In this document: positions 1 through 8,433 of the stretch, piece after piece
Numbering within the stretch: the first letter of the stretch is position 1
Layout of the letters: each line of letters starts with the position of its first letter
Assembly (NCBI RefSeq): GCF_023656415.1
Contig: NZ_JAMOIL010000021.1
Coordinates: 1-64,000, forward strand
DNA length: 64,000 nucleotides
Direction: 5' to 3'
Source: Nocardioides bruguierae
GTDB taxonomy: Bacteria; Actinomycetota; Actinomycetes; Propionibacteriales; Nocardioidaceae
Translations under genes and position numbers: made by a program
The notes under the pieces: generated by a model
Database searches by the model: none
What the model saw: the letters and a program-made list of their open reading frames with translations, nothing else
What the model was told of the DNA's origin: nothing

Positions 1-91
1 CTGGGGGGGCGGGCGGGGGCCTGTGGTCCCCCCCGCGCCCCCCCCGGGGCCCGGCCCGGGGCCCGCCCCTCGACGGTGTCGCAGGAGGGAC
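1..91. other. G/C-rich intergenic tail after divIVA
   Basis: No gene is visible. The stretch is almost pure G and C. It can form a short hairpin (GGGGG at 15-19 with CCCCC at 28-32) and a longer self-complementary run at about 44-66. Either could end transcription from the divIVA gene, but there is no T tract, so terminator function is only a guess. Confidence 0.3.
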
Positions 92-874
92 TCAGCCCTC
101 GTCCTCGCCCAGGATGGAGCGCAGGCGCTTCGGCTGGTGCGACTCCTCCGCGTACGGGGTGTCGCCCTGGCCCTTGAGGGCCTCGAGCTGCTGGGTGAAG
201 TAGCTCTTGAGGCGGGAGCGGTACTCGCGCTCGAAGGAGCGCAGGTTCTCCACCTCGCCGGAGAGCCGGTCCCGCTCGCGCTCGAGCTCGCCGAACATCT
301 GCTGGCGGCGCTCAGCGGTCTCGGAGTCCAGCATGGAGGCGCGGGTGCGGGCGTCCTGCTCGAGGCGGTCCGCGGTGCTGCGGGCCTCGGTCTCGAGGCG
401 CTCGGCCCGGGTGCGGGCGCTGCCGACGATCTCGTCGGCCTCGTTCTTCGCGTGCTCGACCATCTGCTCGGCGTTGGTCGTGGCGATCTCCAGCAGGCGG
501 GCCGCGGCGTTGGACGCCTGGGGCACCGTCTCGACCCGGATGGTCTCCATGCCACCCACCGGCACGGCCGCGGGTGCGGGCGCGGCGGCGACCGGCGCGG
601 GGGCCGGCTCCGGCTCGGGCTCCGGCTCGGGCTCCGGGGTCGGCTCCGGCTCGGCCACCGGCTCGGGGGCCGGCGGGGTGTAGGCCTGCGTGGCGGGGCC
701 CGCGGCCTGCGCCTCGCTCAGCTGCGTACGCAGGTCGTTGTTCTCGCGGGTGAGGCGAGCGAGCTCGGCCTCCACCTCGTCGAGGAACTGGTCGACCTCG
801 CCCATGTCGTAGCCCTCGCGGAGCCGGACAGGAGTAAAGCGCTTGTTGCTCACGTCCTCGGGCGTCAGCGGCAT
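92..874 (-). CDS. divIVA: DivIVA/Wag31 cell-pole scaffold protein
   Basis: Coiled-coil protein of 260 residues that marks negatively curved membrane at poles and septa and recruits the polar growth machinery in actinobacteria. The N-terminus (MPLTPEDVSNKRFTPVR, then GYDMGEVDQFLDEVE) is the conserved DivIVA membrane-binding domain. A linker of repeated PE and PA pairs follows (about residues 70-110), then a long heptad-rich coiled coil rich in E, R and A. The start at 874 gives the usual family N-terminus; an in-frame ATG at 886 would add MGEV. It is the last gene of the dcw cluster and is separated from yggT by 269 bases, so it probably has its own promoter. Product very secure; start fairly secure. 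Confidence 0.95.
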   Translation of the reverse strand: MPLTPEDVSNKRFTPVRLREGYDMGEVDQFLDEVEAELARLTRENNDLRTQLSEAQAAGPATQAYTPPAPEPVAEPEPTPEPEPEPEPEPAPAPVAAAPAPAAVPVGGMETIRVETVPQASNAAARLLEIATTNAEQMVEHAKNEADEIVGSARTRAERLETEARSTADRLEQDARTRASMLDSETAERRQQMFGELERERDRLSGEVENLRSFEREYRSRLKSYFTQQLEALKGQGDTPYAEESHQPKRLRSILGEDEG

Positions 875-1143
875 GACCTCACCCATTCAATGCTCGTGGT
901 GCCGTGCCCCTGAGCAGCGTCGGAGGCACCTGTCGAGGAGACAATAGCGCCCTCGGTGGGGCACGTGTGACAGCCGGGGCACCCAACACGTCCAGATCCC
1001 CTCCGGATCGTGTCCGGAAGGACTCCGACACGGCTCCCCCAGCCGACTGGGAGGCACCTGTGAGACACCCGCCACCCGGGCAGGACCCGGGCGTGGCTCA
1101 GGTGTCGGGCCGACTCGCATGCCGGCTCAGGTGCGGGCGCGAC
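875..1143 (-). promoter_or_regulatory. divIVA upstream region with repeated GGAGGCACCTGT
   Basis: A non-coding gap of 269 bases. The 12-base string GGAGGCACCTGT occurs twice (922-933 and 1050-1061, plus-strand reading) and related CAGGTG strings occur near 1100-1130. A TATTGT hexamer on the minus strand (946-941) could be a -10 element for divIVA. The repeats may be protein-binding sites; nothing else supports this. Confidence 0.35.
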
Positions 1144-1446
1144 TCAGAGGAAGGGGCGGATCAGCAGCGCCTGGTTGAGGGCGCGCAGGACGTACACGGC
1201 CACCAGGACGAGGATGAAGCTCATGTCCAGGGCGATGGAGCCCAGGCGCAGCGGCGGGATGAACCGGCGCAGGAACATGATCGGCGGGTCGGTGACCGAG
1301 TAGACGACCTCGAGGATCACCAGGACGACACCGGTGGGGCTCCAGGAACGGGCGAAGACCTGCACCCAGTCCACGATGAACCGGACGAGCATCAGGAACA
1401 GGAAGATGCCCAGCAGCCAGTCGATGATGGTGCCGATGATCAACAC
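1144..1446 (-). CDS. YggT family membrane protein
   Basis: Small integral membrane protein of 100 residues. It has a hydrophobic N-terminal helix (IIGTIIDWLLGIFLFLML), the conserved stretch with DPPIMFLRRFIPPLRLG, and a second helix (LDMSFILVLVAVYVL), the classical one-domain YggT layout. The precise function is unknown; in Gram-positive bacteria the gene lies between sepF and divIVA and is linked to division-site or membrane processes. It starts with GTG preceded by AGGAGGACGAGGCC. Position and sequence both match Rv2146c-type proteins. Confidence 0.9.
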   Translation of the reverse strand: MLIIGTIIDWLLGIFLFLMLVRFIVDWVQVFARSWSPTGVVLVILEVVYSVTDPPIMFLRRFIPPLRLGSIALDMSFILVLVAVYVLRALNQALLIRPFL

Positions 1447-1527
1447 GGCCTCGTCCTCCTCGTTCTCGACGGGCCGTGCACGCGGCCCGGCACCCGTCAG
1501 GGCGTCGGTACTGCCGCCAGTCTAGGT

Positions 1528-1552
1528 GGACGGCCCCAGCCGGGGCCGCCCG
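1528..1552 (-). terminator. possible hairpin after sepF
   Basis: CGGCCCC (1531-1537) and GGGGCCG (1542-1548) form a 7-bp stem with a 4-base loop between the sepF stop and the yggT start. There is no T run. It could be a weak terminator or a processing hairpin. Confidence 0.35.
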
Positions 1553-1609
1553 GGTGCTGCCCCGGACGCCGCCGGGGACACTGCCCCGGGCGACGGCCCG
1601 GGGCCGGAT

Positions 1610-2110
1610 TCAGCTCTGGTTGAAGAAGCCGTTCTCCGCCATGCGCTCCTTCTCCTCGGCCGTCACGGTGACGTTGGCCGGGGAGAGCAGGAACACCTTG
1701 TTGGTGACGCGCTCGATGGTGCCGCGGGTGGCGAAGACCAGGCCGGCGGCGAAGTCGACGAGCCGCTTGGCGTCGGCGTCGTCCATCTCGGTGAGGTTCA
1801 TGATCACCGGGGTGCCCTCACGGAAGTTCTCGCCGACCGTGCGGGCCTCGTTGTAGGTGCTGGGGTGCAGCGTGATGATGCGGGACAGCTCGGACACCAC
1901 TCCGGTCGGGCCGGTCGCCGGACGGCGACGCTCGGCGAGGTCGGCCACGGGCGCGGGACGCGGACCGCGGGCGGGCTGGGACTCGTGCTGGGCGTACGCC
2001 TGGGGCGCACGCGTCTCCTGCGTGTCGTCGGCCTCGTACTCGTCGTCGTACCGGCCGGTGTCCTCGACGAGACCGAGGTACTCACCGATCCTGCGCATCG
2101 CGCCGCTCAT
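1610..2110 (-). CDS. sepF: SepF cell division protein
   Basis: Protein of 166 residues that anchors FtsZ to the membrane and helps align the Z ring. The N-terminus ([13 protein letters not shown], after a short MSGA extension) is the amphipathic membrane-targeting helix. A flexible linker of about 60 residues follows, then the SepF core with [38 protein letters not shown] and [17 protein letters not shown]. The start at 2110 (MSGAMRR) is chosen; ATG at 2098 (MRRIGEY) is an equally plausible shorter start, while an open frame reaching 2275 has no family support. It lies 59 bases after yggS, so it may be co-transcribed with the ftsZ operon. Confidence 0.93.
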   Translation of the reverse strand: MSGAMRRIGEYLGLVEDTGRYDDEYEADDTQETRAPQAYAQHESQPARGPRPAPVADLAERRRPATGPTGVVSELSRIITLHPSTYNEARTVGENFREGTPVIMNLTEMDDADAKRLVDFAAGLVFATRGTIERVTNKVFLLSPANVTVTAEEKERMAENGFFNQS

Positions 2111-2169
2111 GACTTCGTCCTCCGATGATGTGTGCCTCGCTCTCGCGACGCACGGGTCCTTGGTTGAAA

Positions 2170-2889
2170 CTAGTGGGTGGAAGGCCGCGATCCGAGGATT
2201 GCGGAGCCGACGCGCACGTGTGTCGCGCCGGCGGCGACGGCCTGCTCGAGGTCGCCGCTCATCCCTGCCGAGCACGTGGTCGCGCCCGGGTGGTCGGCCA
2301 GGAAGCCGGCGCGGATGCCGGCCAGCCGGTCGAAGGCGGTCGCCGGGTCCTCCCCCAGCGGCGCCACGGCCATGAGGCCTGCGAGCACCAGGTGCTCGCA
2401 GGCGGTCACGGCGTCGGCGAGGGCGGGCAGGTCCTCCGGCTCCACGCCGGCGCGGTCCGCGCCCACCTCCGCCCCGTCGGTGCGGCCCGAGTCGAGGCCG
2501 ACCTGGAGGAGCACCTCGAGGGCGACCCCTCGCTCACCGGCGGCACGGTCCAGCCTGGCGAGCAGCTTGGCCCGGTCGACCGACTCCACGACGTCGGCGT
2601 ACGCCGCCACCTGGCCGGCCTTGTTGGACTGGAGCCCGCCGATGTAGTGCCAGCGCAGCCCCAGGTCCTCGCAGTCCGCCTTCTTGTCCCGGGCCTCGGG
2701 GTGGCGGTTCTCCCCCACGTCCGTGACGCCCAGGCCCGCCAGGAGCCGGACGTCGGAGGCCGGGAAGAACTTGGTGACCACGACGAGCGAGACGCTGCCG
2801 GGCTCGCGCCCCGCGGCCCGCTCGGCGTCGGCGACCCGTGCCCGCACCCGGTCCAGGTTGGCGGCCAGCTCGGCCTCGCGGGCGCTCAC
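2170..2889 (-). CDS. YggS/PLPBP family pyridoxal-phosphate homeostasis protein
   Basis: Non-catalytic PLP-binding protein of 239 residues with the fold of alanine racemase N-domains; it buffers PLP and amino-acid pools. Visible motifs are the PLP lysine in [22 protein letters not shown], the [15 protein letters not shown] block, and the closing [25 protein letters not shown]. The GTG at 2889 overlaps the stop of the upstream pgeF by four bases (GTGA), which fixes the start and implies translational coupling. The usual QEN triplet before the LQ block reads GEN here. It sits in its standard actinobacterial place between the laccase-domain gene and sepF. Confidence 0.93.
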   Translation of the reverse strand: MSAREAELAANLDRVRARVADAERAAGREPGSVSLVVVTKFFPASDVRLLAGLGVTDVGENRHPEARDKKADCEDLGLRWHYIGGLQSNKAGQVAAYADVVESVDRAKLLARLDRAAGERGVALEVLLQVGLDSGRTDGAEVGADRAGVEPEDLPALADAVTACEHLVLAGLMAVAPLGEDPATAFDRLAGIRAGFLADHPGATTCSAGMSGDLEQAVAAGATHVRVGSAILGSRPSTH

Positions 2890-3644
2890 GCGGCCCCCTG
2901 CTCGGCAGGCACCAGACGGACGAGGCCCGCCAGCCGCCCCGCGCCGGCACCGTCGCGCCGGTGGCTGTAGAGGTCGGCGCTGGTGCGGGTGCAGGTGGCG
3001 GCCTCGCGCAGCACGGTGACGCCGCAGCGCTCCAGCTGGGCCGCGACCCCGGCGCCGAGGTCGAGCGACGGGGTGCCCCACGAGGTGGTCGCGCGGGTCG
3101 CCGGCTCGGTCGCCACGACGTCGTCCTGCATGTCCTGCGGGACCTCGTAGCAGCCGCCGCACACGTGCGGGCCGATCCAGGCCGTGACGTCGACGGCGCC
3201 GAGGGCGCGCATCCGCTCCACGGTGGCCACGACGACCTGCCGCTCCACGCCCGCCCGCCCGGCGTGGGCGGCACCGACCACGCCGGCGGCGGGGTCGGCC
3301 AGCACCACGGGGACGCAGTCGGCGGCGCGCACCATCAGGACGAGGTCGGGGCTGGTGGCCACGATCCCGTCGGCCTCGGGCCGGGCACGGTCCGGGTCCG
3401 GCTCGGCCACGTCCACCTCGCACCCGTGCACCTGCACGAGGTCCGCCAGCTGCGCGCCGGGCGCGAGCGCGGCGAGCAGGCGCCGGTGGTTCTCCGCGAC
3501 GGCCGACGGGTCGTCGGCCGAGGCGATCGCCAGGTTGAGTTCGTCGAACGGCGGCGCGCTGACGCCGCCCCACCGGTCGGTGAAGGCGACGTCGACGCCG
3601 GGTCCGCCGTCCGGCGGGCTCAGGCGGGTGCGGAAGTGGAACAC
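2886..3644 (-). CDS. pgeF: PgeF/YfiH family laccase-domain protein (peptidoglycan editing factor)
   Basis: Protein of 252 residues in the multicopper polyphenol oxidase family (DUF152), whose E. coli member edits mis-incorporated L-Ser in muropeptide precursors. Signature segments are FTDRWGGVSAPPFDELNLA, LVQVHG (first conserved His), VRAADCVPVVLAD with its Cys, VVGAAHAGRAG (second His), and AWIGPHVCGGCYEVP. It starts with GTG four bases after the ftsZ stop and overlaps yggS by four bases, so the three genes form a tight unit. In this cell-wall context an editing role is reasonable, but substrate specificity is not visible from sequence. Confidence 0.92.
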   Translation of the reverse strand: MFHFRTRLSPPDGGPGVDVAFTDRWGGVSAPPFDELNLAIASADDPSAVAENHRRLLAALAPGAQLADLVQVHGCEVDVAEPDPDRARPEADGIVATSPDLVLMVRAADCVPVVLADPAAGVVGAAHAGRAGVERQVVVATVERMRALGAVDVTAWIGPHVCGGCYEVPQDMQDDVVATEPATRATTSWGTPSLDLGAGVAAQLERCGVTVLREAATCTRTSADLYSHRRDGAGAGRLAGLVRLVPAEQGAA

Positions 3645-3648
3645 GGGC

Positions 3649-4857
3649 TCACTTGAGGAAGTCGGGGACGTCGAGGTCGTCGTCGTCGAACTGGACCGGC
3701 TGGGGCGCGGGCCGCGGCGTGGTCGCGCGGGTCGCCTGGGTCGGCTCGGCGGACGGCCGGGCCTCGACCTGCGGACGCGCGGCCGGCCGCTCCACGGCCT
3801 CCGCCTCGCGGCGGGCAGCCTGCGCGGCGGCGACGGCGGCGCGCGTCTCCTCCTGCGTCTGCGGCTTGGTCTCCTTGCGCAGCACCGTGCCCTCGTCCCG
3901 ACGCTTCGGCATGCCGCCGTCGAAGCCGGCGGCGATGACGGTCACGCGGACCTCGTCACCCAGGGCGTCGTCGATGGTGGCGCCGAAGATGATGTTGGCG
4001 TCGGGGTGCACCGCGTCGGCCACGAGCGCGGCGGCCTCGTTGATCTCGAACAGGCCGAGGTCGGAGCCGCCGGCGATCGAGAGCAGCACGCCGTGCGCGC
4101 CCTCGATGGACGCCTCGAGCAGCGGGCTCGACACGGCCATCTCCGAGGCGGCGACCGCGCGGTCGTCGCCGCGGGCCGAGCCGATGCCCATGAGGGCGGA
4201 GCCGGCGTTGGCCATCACGGACTTCACGTCGGCGAAGTCGAGGTTGATCAGGCCCGGGGTGGTGATCAGGTCGGTGATGCCGGAGACACCCTGGAGGAGC
4301 ACCTGGTCGGCCTGCTTGAACGCGTCGAGCACCGAGACGTTGCGGTCGCTGATCGAGAGCAGCCGGTCGTTCGGGATGACGATGAGGGTGTCGACCTCCT
4401 CGCGGAGGCGCTCGATGCCCTCCTCCGCGGAGCCGGCGCGGCGGCGGCCCTCGAAGGCGAACGGACGGGTGACGACGCCGATGGTCAGCGCGCCGAGCGA
4501 GCGGGCGATGCGGGCCACGACGGGCGCGCCGCCGGTGCCGGTGCCGCCGCCCTCGCCGGCGGTCACGAAGACCATGTCGGCGCCCTTGAGCACCTCCTCG
4601 ATCTCGTCCGCGTGGTCGTCGGCGGCGTTGGCCCCGACCTCGGGGTTGGCGCCGGCGCCGAGGCCGCGGGTGAGCTCGCGCCCGATGTCGAGCTTCACGT
4701 CGGCGTCGCTCATGAGCAGCGCCTGCGCGTCGGTGTTGATGGCGATGAACTCGACGCCCTTGAGGCCGACCTCGATCATCCGGTTGACGGCGTTGACGCC
4801 GCCGCCGCCGATGCCCACGACCTTGATGATCGCCAGGTAGTTCTGTGCTGCTGCCAC
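3649..4857 (-). CDS. ftsZ: Cell division GTPase FtsZ
   Basis: Tubulin homologue of 402 residues that polymerises into the Z ring. The GTP-binding core is clear: [17 protein letters not shown] at the N-terminus, the tubulin signature [15 protein letters not shown], and the T7 loop NLDFADV. A variable linker rich in P, A and R precedes the C-terminal tail [12 protein letters not shown], the docking site for SepF and FtsW-type partners. The GTG start at 4857 is preceded by GAGAGG and gives the standard N-terminus ([15 protein letters not shown]); the frame is open back to 5007, but that extension is low-complexity leader DNA. It is separated from ftsQ by 273 bases that probably contain a dedicated promoter. 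Confidence 0.98.
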   Translation of the reverse strand: MAAAQNYLAIIKVVGIGGGGVNAVNRMIEVGLKGVEFIAINTDAQALLMSDADVKLDIGRELTRGLGAGANPEVGANAADDHADEIEEVLKGADMVFVTAGEGGGTGTGGAPVVARIARSLGALTIGVVTRPFAFEGRRRAGSAEEGIERLREEVDTLIVIPNDRLLSISDRNVSVLDAFKQADQVLLQGVSGITDLITTPGLINLDFADVKSVMANAGSALMGIGSARGDDRAVAASEMAVSSPLLEASIEGAHGVLLSIAGGSDLGLFEINEAAALVADAVHPDANIIFGATIDDALGDEVRVTVIAAGFDGGMPKRRDEGTVLRKETKPQTQEETRAAVAAAQAARREAEAVERPAARPQVEARPSAEPTQATRATTPRPAPQPVQFDDDDLDVPDFLK

Positions 4858-5130
4858 GATGGCTGCCTCTCGCTGGTCGTGGTCCGGCGGTGCCTGCCGG
4901 ACTCGGGTGCTGTGCTGTGCGGACTTGCTGTGCTGCTGGGTGGTGCTGGGTGCTGCCGGGTGCGCGTGCTGCGCGACGTGTGCCGAGTCGGTCGCCGGGA
5001 CTCTCAACCCTGACCCTCAGCCTGAGGGTTATAGTTATGTCAACCTCGTCGTGGGCACGACAGTAGGCACCGCGGCGCCACGGATCGTGGAGCCACGCCC
5101 GGCGAGTCGGGCGTCATTTCCGACGCGGGC
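4858..5130 (-). promoter_or_regulatory. ftsZ leader with palindrome and A+T-rich promoter patch
   Basis: This non-coding stretch contains the most A+T-rich patch of the dcw cluster. On the minus strand TTGACA (5043-5038) is followed almost at once by TATAAC (5033-5028). Directly downstream lies a perfect palindrome, ACCCTCAG C CTGAGGGT (5013-5029). The two hexamers are too close to be one classical promoter, so which is used is unclear. The part nearest the start (about 4905-4975) is a run of GCTG/GGTGCTG repeats sharing the 12-mer TGCTGCTGGGTG with the rsmH leader (17646-17657). Confidence 0.55.
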
Positions 5131-5880
5131 TCAGTCGCTGGTGGTCGGGGTGCCGGGCACCGAGACGTCGTAGACCGACGCGTCCTGCTCCAGCAGCACC
5201 GCCAGCACCTCGGCCTTGGTGGCCGAGTCCGACGACGAGCCCCACACGACCGTGCGGCCCCGGGTCATCGCGAGCACGACCTCGTCGGCCGAGCGGACCT
5301 CCACGTAGCGGACCTGCTCGGCCAGGTCGTCGGGCAGCGAGACCACCACGCCGGCGGCCTCGCGCAGCGCGGTGGCGGTGACGGTGCCCGAGGTGCGCAC
5401 CGCCGGCAGCGGGTCGGTGACGCCGGCCGGGGCCGGGAACACCACGCCGTCGCCGTCCAGGGCCCGCACGGCGGAGCCGATGGTCACCGCGGCGACCGGC
5501 TCGCGCTCGGTGACGCTGACCAGGAGGGTGTGCGGCCAGCGCCGCACCACGTCGGCGGAGGCGACGGCGGCCAGGGCCTCGACCCGGCGCTCGACCGCGT
5601 CGGTGTCGACCGAGACCAGCGCTCCCCCGGTGCCGACGCCGGCGGCCTGCTCCACGTGCGAGGCGCTGAGCAGGTCGGTGCCCTCGACCTCGACGTCGTC
5701 GACGGCCAGCCAGGAGGAGAACCACAGGGCGTACACGCCGAGGACCACGAGCCCGAGCGCGAGCACGGCCAGCGCCACGAGGCGCCACACGCCGAGCCGA
5801 CGGGCGAGCCGACGGCGGCGGAACAGCCGCTGCTCGCGGTCGGCCGCGGCCGGCCGCGACGGTGGGCGGGCCTGCGCCAC
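5131..5880 (-). CDS. ftsQ: Cell division protein FtsQ
   Basis: Bitopic divisome protein of 249 residues. A basic cytoplasmic tail (FRRRRLARRLGVWR) precedes one transmembrane helix (about residues 33-52). The POTRA domain begins at WLAVDDVEVEGTDLLSASHV, and a beta domain with WPHTLLVSVTEREPVAAV follows. The GTG at 5880 is chosen because GGAGG lies six bases upstream, inside the last codons of murC; the frame is open further back but would run into murC. The start lies one base beyond the murC stop, so translation is probably coupled. Confidence 0.93.
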   Translation of the reverse strand: MAQARPPSRPAAADREQRLFRRRRLARRLGVWRLVALAVLALGLVVLGVYALWFSSWLAVDDVEVEGTDLLSASHVEQAAGVGTGGALVSVDTDAVERRVEALAAVASADVVRRWPHTLLVSVTEREPVAAVTIGSAVRALDGDGVVFPAPAGVTDPLPAVRTSGTVTATALREAAGVVVSLPDDLAEQVRYVEVRSADEVVLAMTRGRTVVWGSSSDSATKAEVLAVLLEQDASVYDVSVPGTPTTSD

Positions 5881-5881
5881 C

Positions 5882-7324
5882 TCAGCCCTCCCCGGCCCCG
5901 GCACGGCCGGGGTCCAGGATCTCGAGCACCTGGGGGCCGACACCGGTGATGGTGCCCGCCCCGAGGGTCAGGACGACGTCGCCCGGCCGAGCACGCCGCA
6001 CCAGCTCGGCCGCCACGTCCGCCAGGTCCGGCACGAGGGCGACCCGGTGCGGGGCCAGCGGCACCGCCTCGGCCACCAGCGCGCCGGTGACCTCGGGGTC
6101 CGGGTCCTCGCGGGCCACGTAGACGTCGGTGACGACGACCTGGTCGGCGGCGCCGAGCGCGCGGCCCATGGCGGTGCCGAAGATCCGGGTGCGGCTGACC
6201 AGGTGCGGCTGGTAGGCCACGACCACGTTGCCCTCGCCCGCCAGCGAGCGGGCTGCCTCGAGGTCGCCCGCGATCTCGGTGGGCTGGTGGGCGTAGGAGT
6301 CGTAGACGGCGATGCCGGCGGCCTCGCCCTTGCGCTCCATCCGTCGGCCGGTGCCGGTGAAGGACTCCAGCCCCGCGGCCAGTGCCGCGAACGGCAGGCC
6401 GAGCCGGAGCCCGGCGCCCAGGGCGCCCAGGGCGTCGAGCACGTAGTGGCGGCCGGGGATGCGCAGGGTGACCCGCCCCAGCTCCTCGCCGTCGAGCACG
6501 GCGGTGAAGGAGGAGGTCGAGCCCACGAGCGCCACGTCGACGGCGCGCAGGTCGGCGTCCTCGCCGGTGCCGAAGCCGGTGACGGCGAGGCCCCGCTCGC
6601 GGGCCACGTCCGCGAGGGCGGCCGCTCCGGGGTCGTCGGTGCAGGTCAGCAGCAGGCCCTCGGGGTGGAGGCGGCCGACGAACTCGGCGAAGGCGGCGCG
6701 GTAGGCCTCCTCCGTGCCCCAGGTGTCGAGGTGGTCGGCCTCGACGTTGGTGACGACGGCGGCCCAGGGCGAGTAGACGAGGAACGCCCCGTCGGACTCG
6801 TCGGCCTCGGCGACGAACAGGTCCGAGGCGCCGGCGTCGGCGTTGCGACCGGTGGCCGTGAGCACCCCGCCCACCGCGTAGGTGGGGTCGGCGTCGGCGG
6901 CCAGCAGGGCGGAGGTGAGCAGCGAGGTGGTCGTGGTCTTGCCGTGCGTGCCGGCCACGGCCAGGACGCGCCGGTCGGCCATCACGGCGGCGAGGCCGGC
7001 CGAGCGCGGCAGCAGCCGCAGCCCGCGGGCCCGCGCCTCGGCCACCTCGGGGTTGTCCTCGCGGGCGGCGGTGGTGACGACCACCGAGTCGCCGGGGCCG
7101 AGGTCGCCGAGGTGGGCGGCGTCGTAGCCGAGGTTGCAGGTGACGCCCAGCTCGCGCAGCGCAGGCAGGAAGGCGGTGTCGTTGTCGTCGGAGCCGGTGA
7201 CGGACACGCCCTGCTGGGCCATGATGCGGGCGATCGCGGAGAGCCCGGCGCCACCGATGCCGACGAAGTGGACGCGGCCCAGCTCGGCGGCCGGGAGGAT
7301 CTGCTCGGGGACGGGGAGCCTCAT
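5882..7324 (-). CDS. murC: UDP-N-acetylmuramate--L-alanine ligase MurC
   Basis: ATP-dependent ligase of 480 residues that adds L-Ala to UDP-MurNAc, the first peptide-stem step. The N-terminal domain starts with VHFVGIGGAGLSAIARI. The ATP P-loop AGTHGKTTTTS is intact at about residues 124-134, the central EADESDGAFL block and NVEADHLD metal site are present, and the C-terminal domain carries YDSYAHQPTEI and VVAYQPHLVSRT, where the family usually has DDYAHHPTE and FQPHRYSRT. The start overlaps the murG stop by four bases (ATGA). Its intact active site contrasts with the degenerate MurD relic in the same operon. Confidence 0.97.
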   Translation of the reverse strand: MRLPVPEQILPAAELGRVHFVGIGGAGLSAIARIMAQQGVSVTGSDDNDTAFLPALRELGVTCNLGYDAAHLGDLGPGDSVVVTTAAREDNPEVAEARARGLRLLPRSAGLAAVMADRRVLAVAGTHGKTTTTSLLTSALLAADADPTYAVGGVLTATGRNADAGASDLFVAEADESDGAFLVYSPWAAVVTNVEADHLDTWGTEEAYRAAFAEFVGRLHPEGLLLTCTDDPGAAALADVARERGLAVTGFGTGEDADLRAVDVALVGSTSSFTAVLDGEELGRVTLRIPGRHYVLDALGALGAGLRLGLPFAALAAGLESFTGTGRRMERKGEAAGIAVYDSYAHQPTEIAGDLEAARSLAGEGNVVVAYQPHLVSRTRIFGTAMGRALGAADQVVVTDVYVAREDPDPEVTGALVAEAVPLAPHRVALVPDLADVAAELVRRARPGDVVLTLGAGTITGVGPQVLEILDPGRAGAGEG

Positions 7325-8406
7325 GCCGCGCTCCCCCCGGCCGCACCGGCGGCCAGCACCAGGCGGGCCAGCTGCTCGTCGGCGTCACGCGGGATGAGGC
7401 CGGCGGCGGCCCGGCTCATGGCCTCGAGCCGTGCGGGGTCGGTGAGCAGCGGCACGACGTGCTCGCGCACCCAGCTGCTGGTCAGGTCGGCGTCGTCGAC
7501 GAGCAGCGCGCCGCCGGCGTCCACCACGGCGGTGGCGTTGAGCCGCTGCTCGCCGTTGCCGATCGGCAGGGGGACGAACACCGCGGGCAGGCCCACGGCG
7601 GCGGCCTCGGTGACGGTGTTGGCCCCGGAGCGGCAGACGGTGAGGTCGGCCGCGGCGAGCGCGAGGTCCATGCGGTCGCAGTAGTCGAGCACCACGTAGG
7701 GGGTGTCGGTGGGCGCCGGGTCGGCGCCACCGTGCTTGCCCTGGACGTGCAGCACCTGGACGCCGGCGGCCGACAGCGCCTGCGCGGCGCCGGAGACGGA
7801 CCGGTTGAGGCTCGCGGCGCCCTGGGACCCGCCGGTGACCAGCAGGGTCGGCCGGTCGAGGTCGAGGCCGAAGAAGGTGCGTGCCTCTGCGCGGACCGCG
7901 GCGCGGTCCAGCGTGGAGATCATCCGCCGGATCGGCAGCCCCGTGTACGTGCCGTCCAGCGGGGTGTCGGGGAAGCTCGTGGCCACGGTGCCGGCGAACC
8001 GGGCGCCGATCTTGTTGGCGATGCCCGGGATCGTGTTGCCCTCGTGCACCACCAGCGGCAGGCCGCGGCGACGGGCCACGAGGTAGGCCGGCACGCACAC
8101 GTAGCCGCCGTAGCCGACCACCACGTCGGGGCGCACCCGGTCGAAGACCTGCGCGGTGGCGCGCACGGCGCCGAGCAGCCGCGACGGCACGCGCGCGAGG
8201 TCGGCGTTGACCCTCCGCGGCAGCGGCACCGGCGGCACCAGCTCCAAGGGGTACCCGGCGGCGGGGACGACGGTGGTCTCCAGCCCCCGGGGCGTGCCGA
8301 GGCAGGTGATCTCGACGGACGGCTCGAGCCGCCGCAGGGCGTCCGCGGTGGCAAGCAGGGGCGAGGTGTGGCCGGCGGAGCCGCCGCCGGCGAGGAGGAT
8401 GCGCAT
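7321..8406 (-). CDS. murG: Lipid II synthase MurG (N-acetylglucosaminyltransferase)
   Basis: Peripheral membrane GT-B glycosyltransferase of 361 residues that converts lipid I to lipid II using UDP-GlcNAc. The N-terminus MRILLAGGGSAGHTSPLLA carries the first G-loop. VVGYGGYVCVPAYLVA and VVHEGNTIPGIANK are typical acceptor-domain motifs; the family usually has HEQNA, here HEGNT. LLVTGGSQGAASLN and CRSGANTVTEAAAVGLPAVFVPLP form the donor site. It overlaps murC by four bases and follows ftsW after 27 bases. Confidence 0.97.
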   Translation of the reverse strand: MRILLAGGGSAGHTSPLLATADALRRLEPSVEITCLGTPRGLETTVVPAAGYPLELVPPVPLPRRVNADLARVPSRLLGAVRATAQVFDRVRPDVVVGYGGYVCVPAYLVARRRGLPLVVHEGNTIPGIANKIGARFAGTVATSFPDTPLDGTYTGLPIRRMISTLDRAAVRAEARTFFGLDLDRPTLLVTGGSQGAASLNRSVSGAAQALSAAGVQVLHVQGKHGGADPAPTDTPYVVLDYCDRMDLALAAADLTVCRSGANTVTEAAAVGLPAVFVPLPIGNGEQRLNATAVVDAGGALLVDDADLTSSWVREHVVPLLTDPARLEAMSRAAAGLIPRDADEQLARLVLAAGAAGGSAA

Positions 8407-8433
8407 CGGGTCAGAACCTAGACGACGGGCGGG

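Noticed and set aside
23..913. 296-residue open frame on the plus strand across divIVA
   Set aside because: It is the antisense shadow of divIVA, composed of low-complexity L/G/A/R, and has no family features; divIVA itself is unmistakable.
4858..5007. 50-residue N-terminal extension of FtsZ
   Set aside because: Low-complexity leader sequence; GTG at 4857 has GAGAGG upstream and gives the conserved N-terminus.
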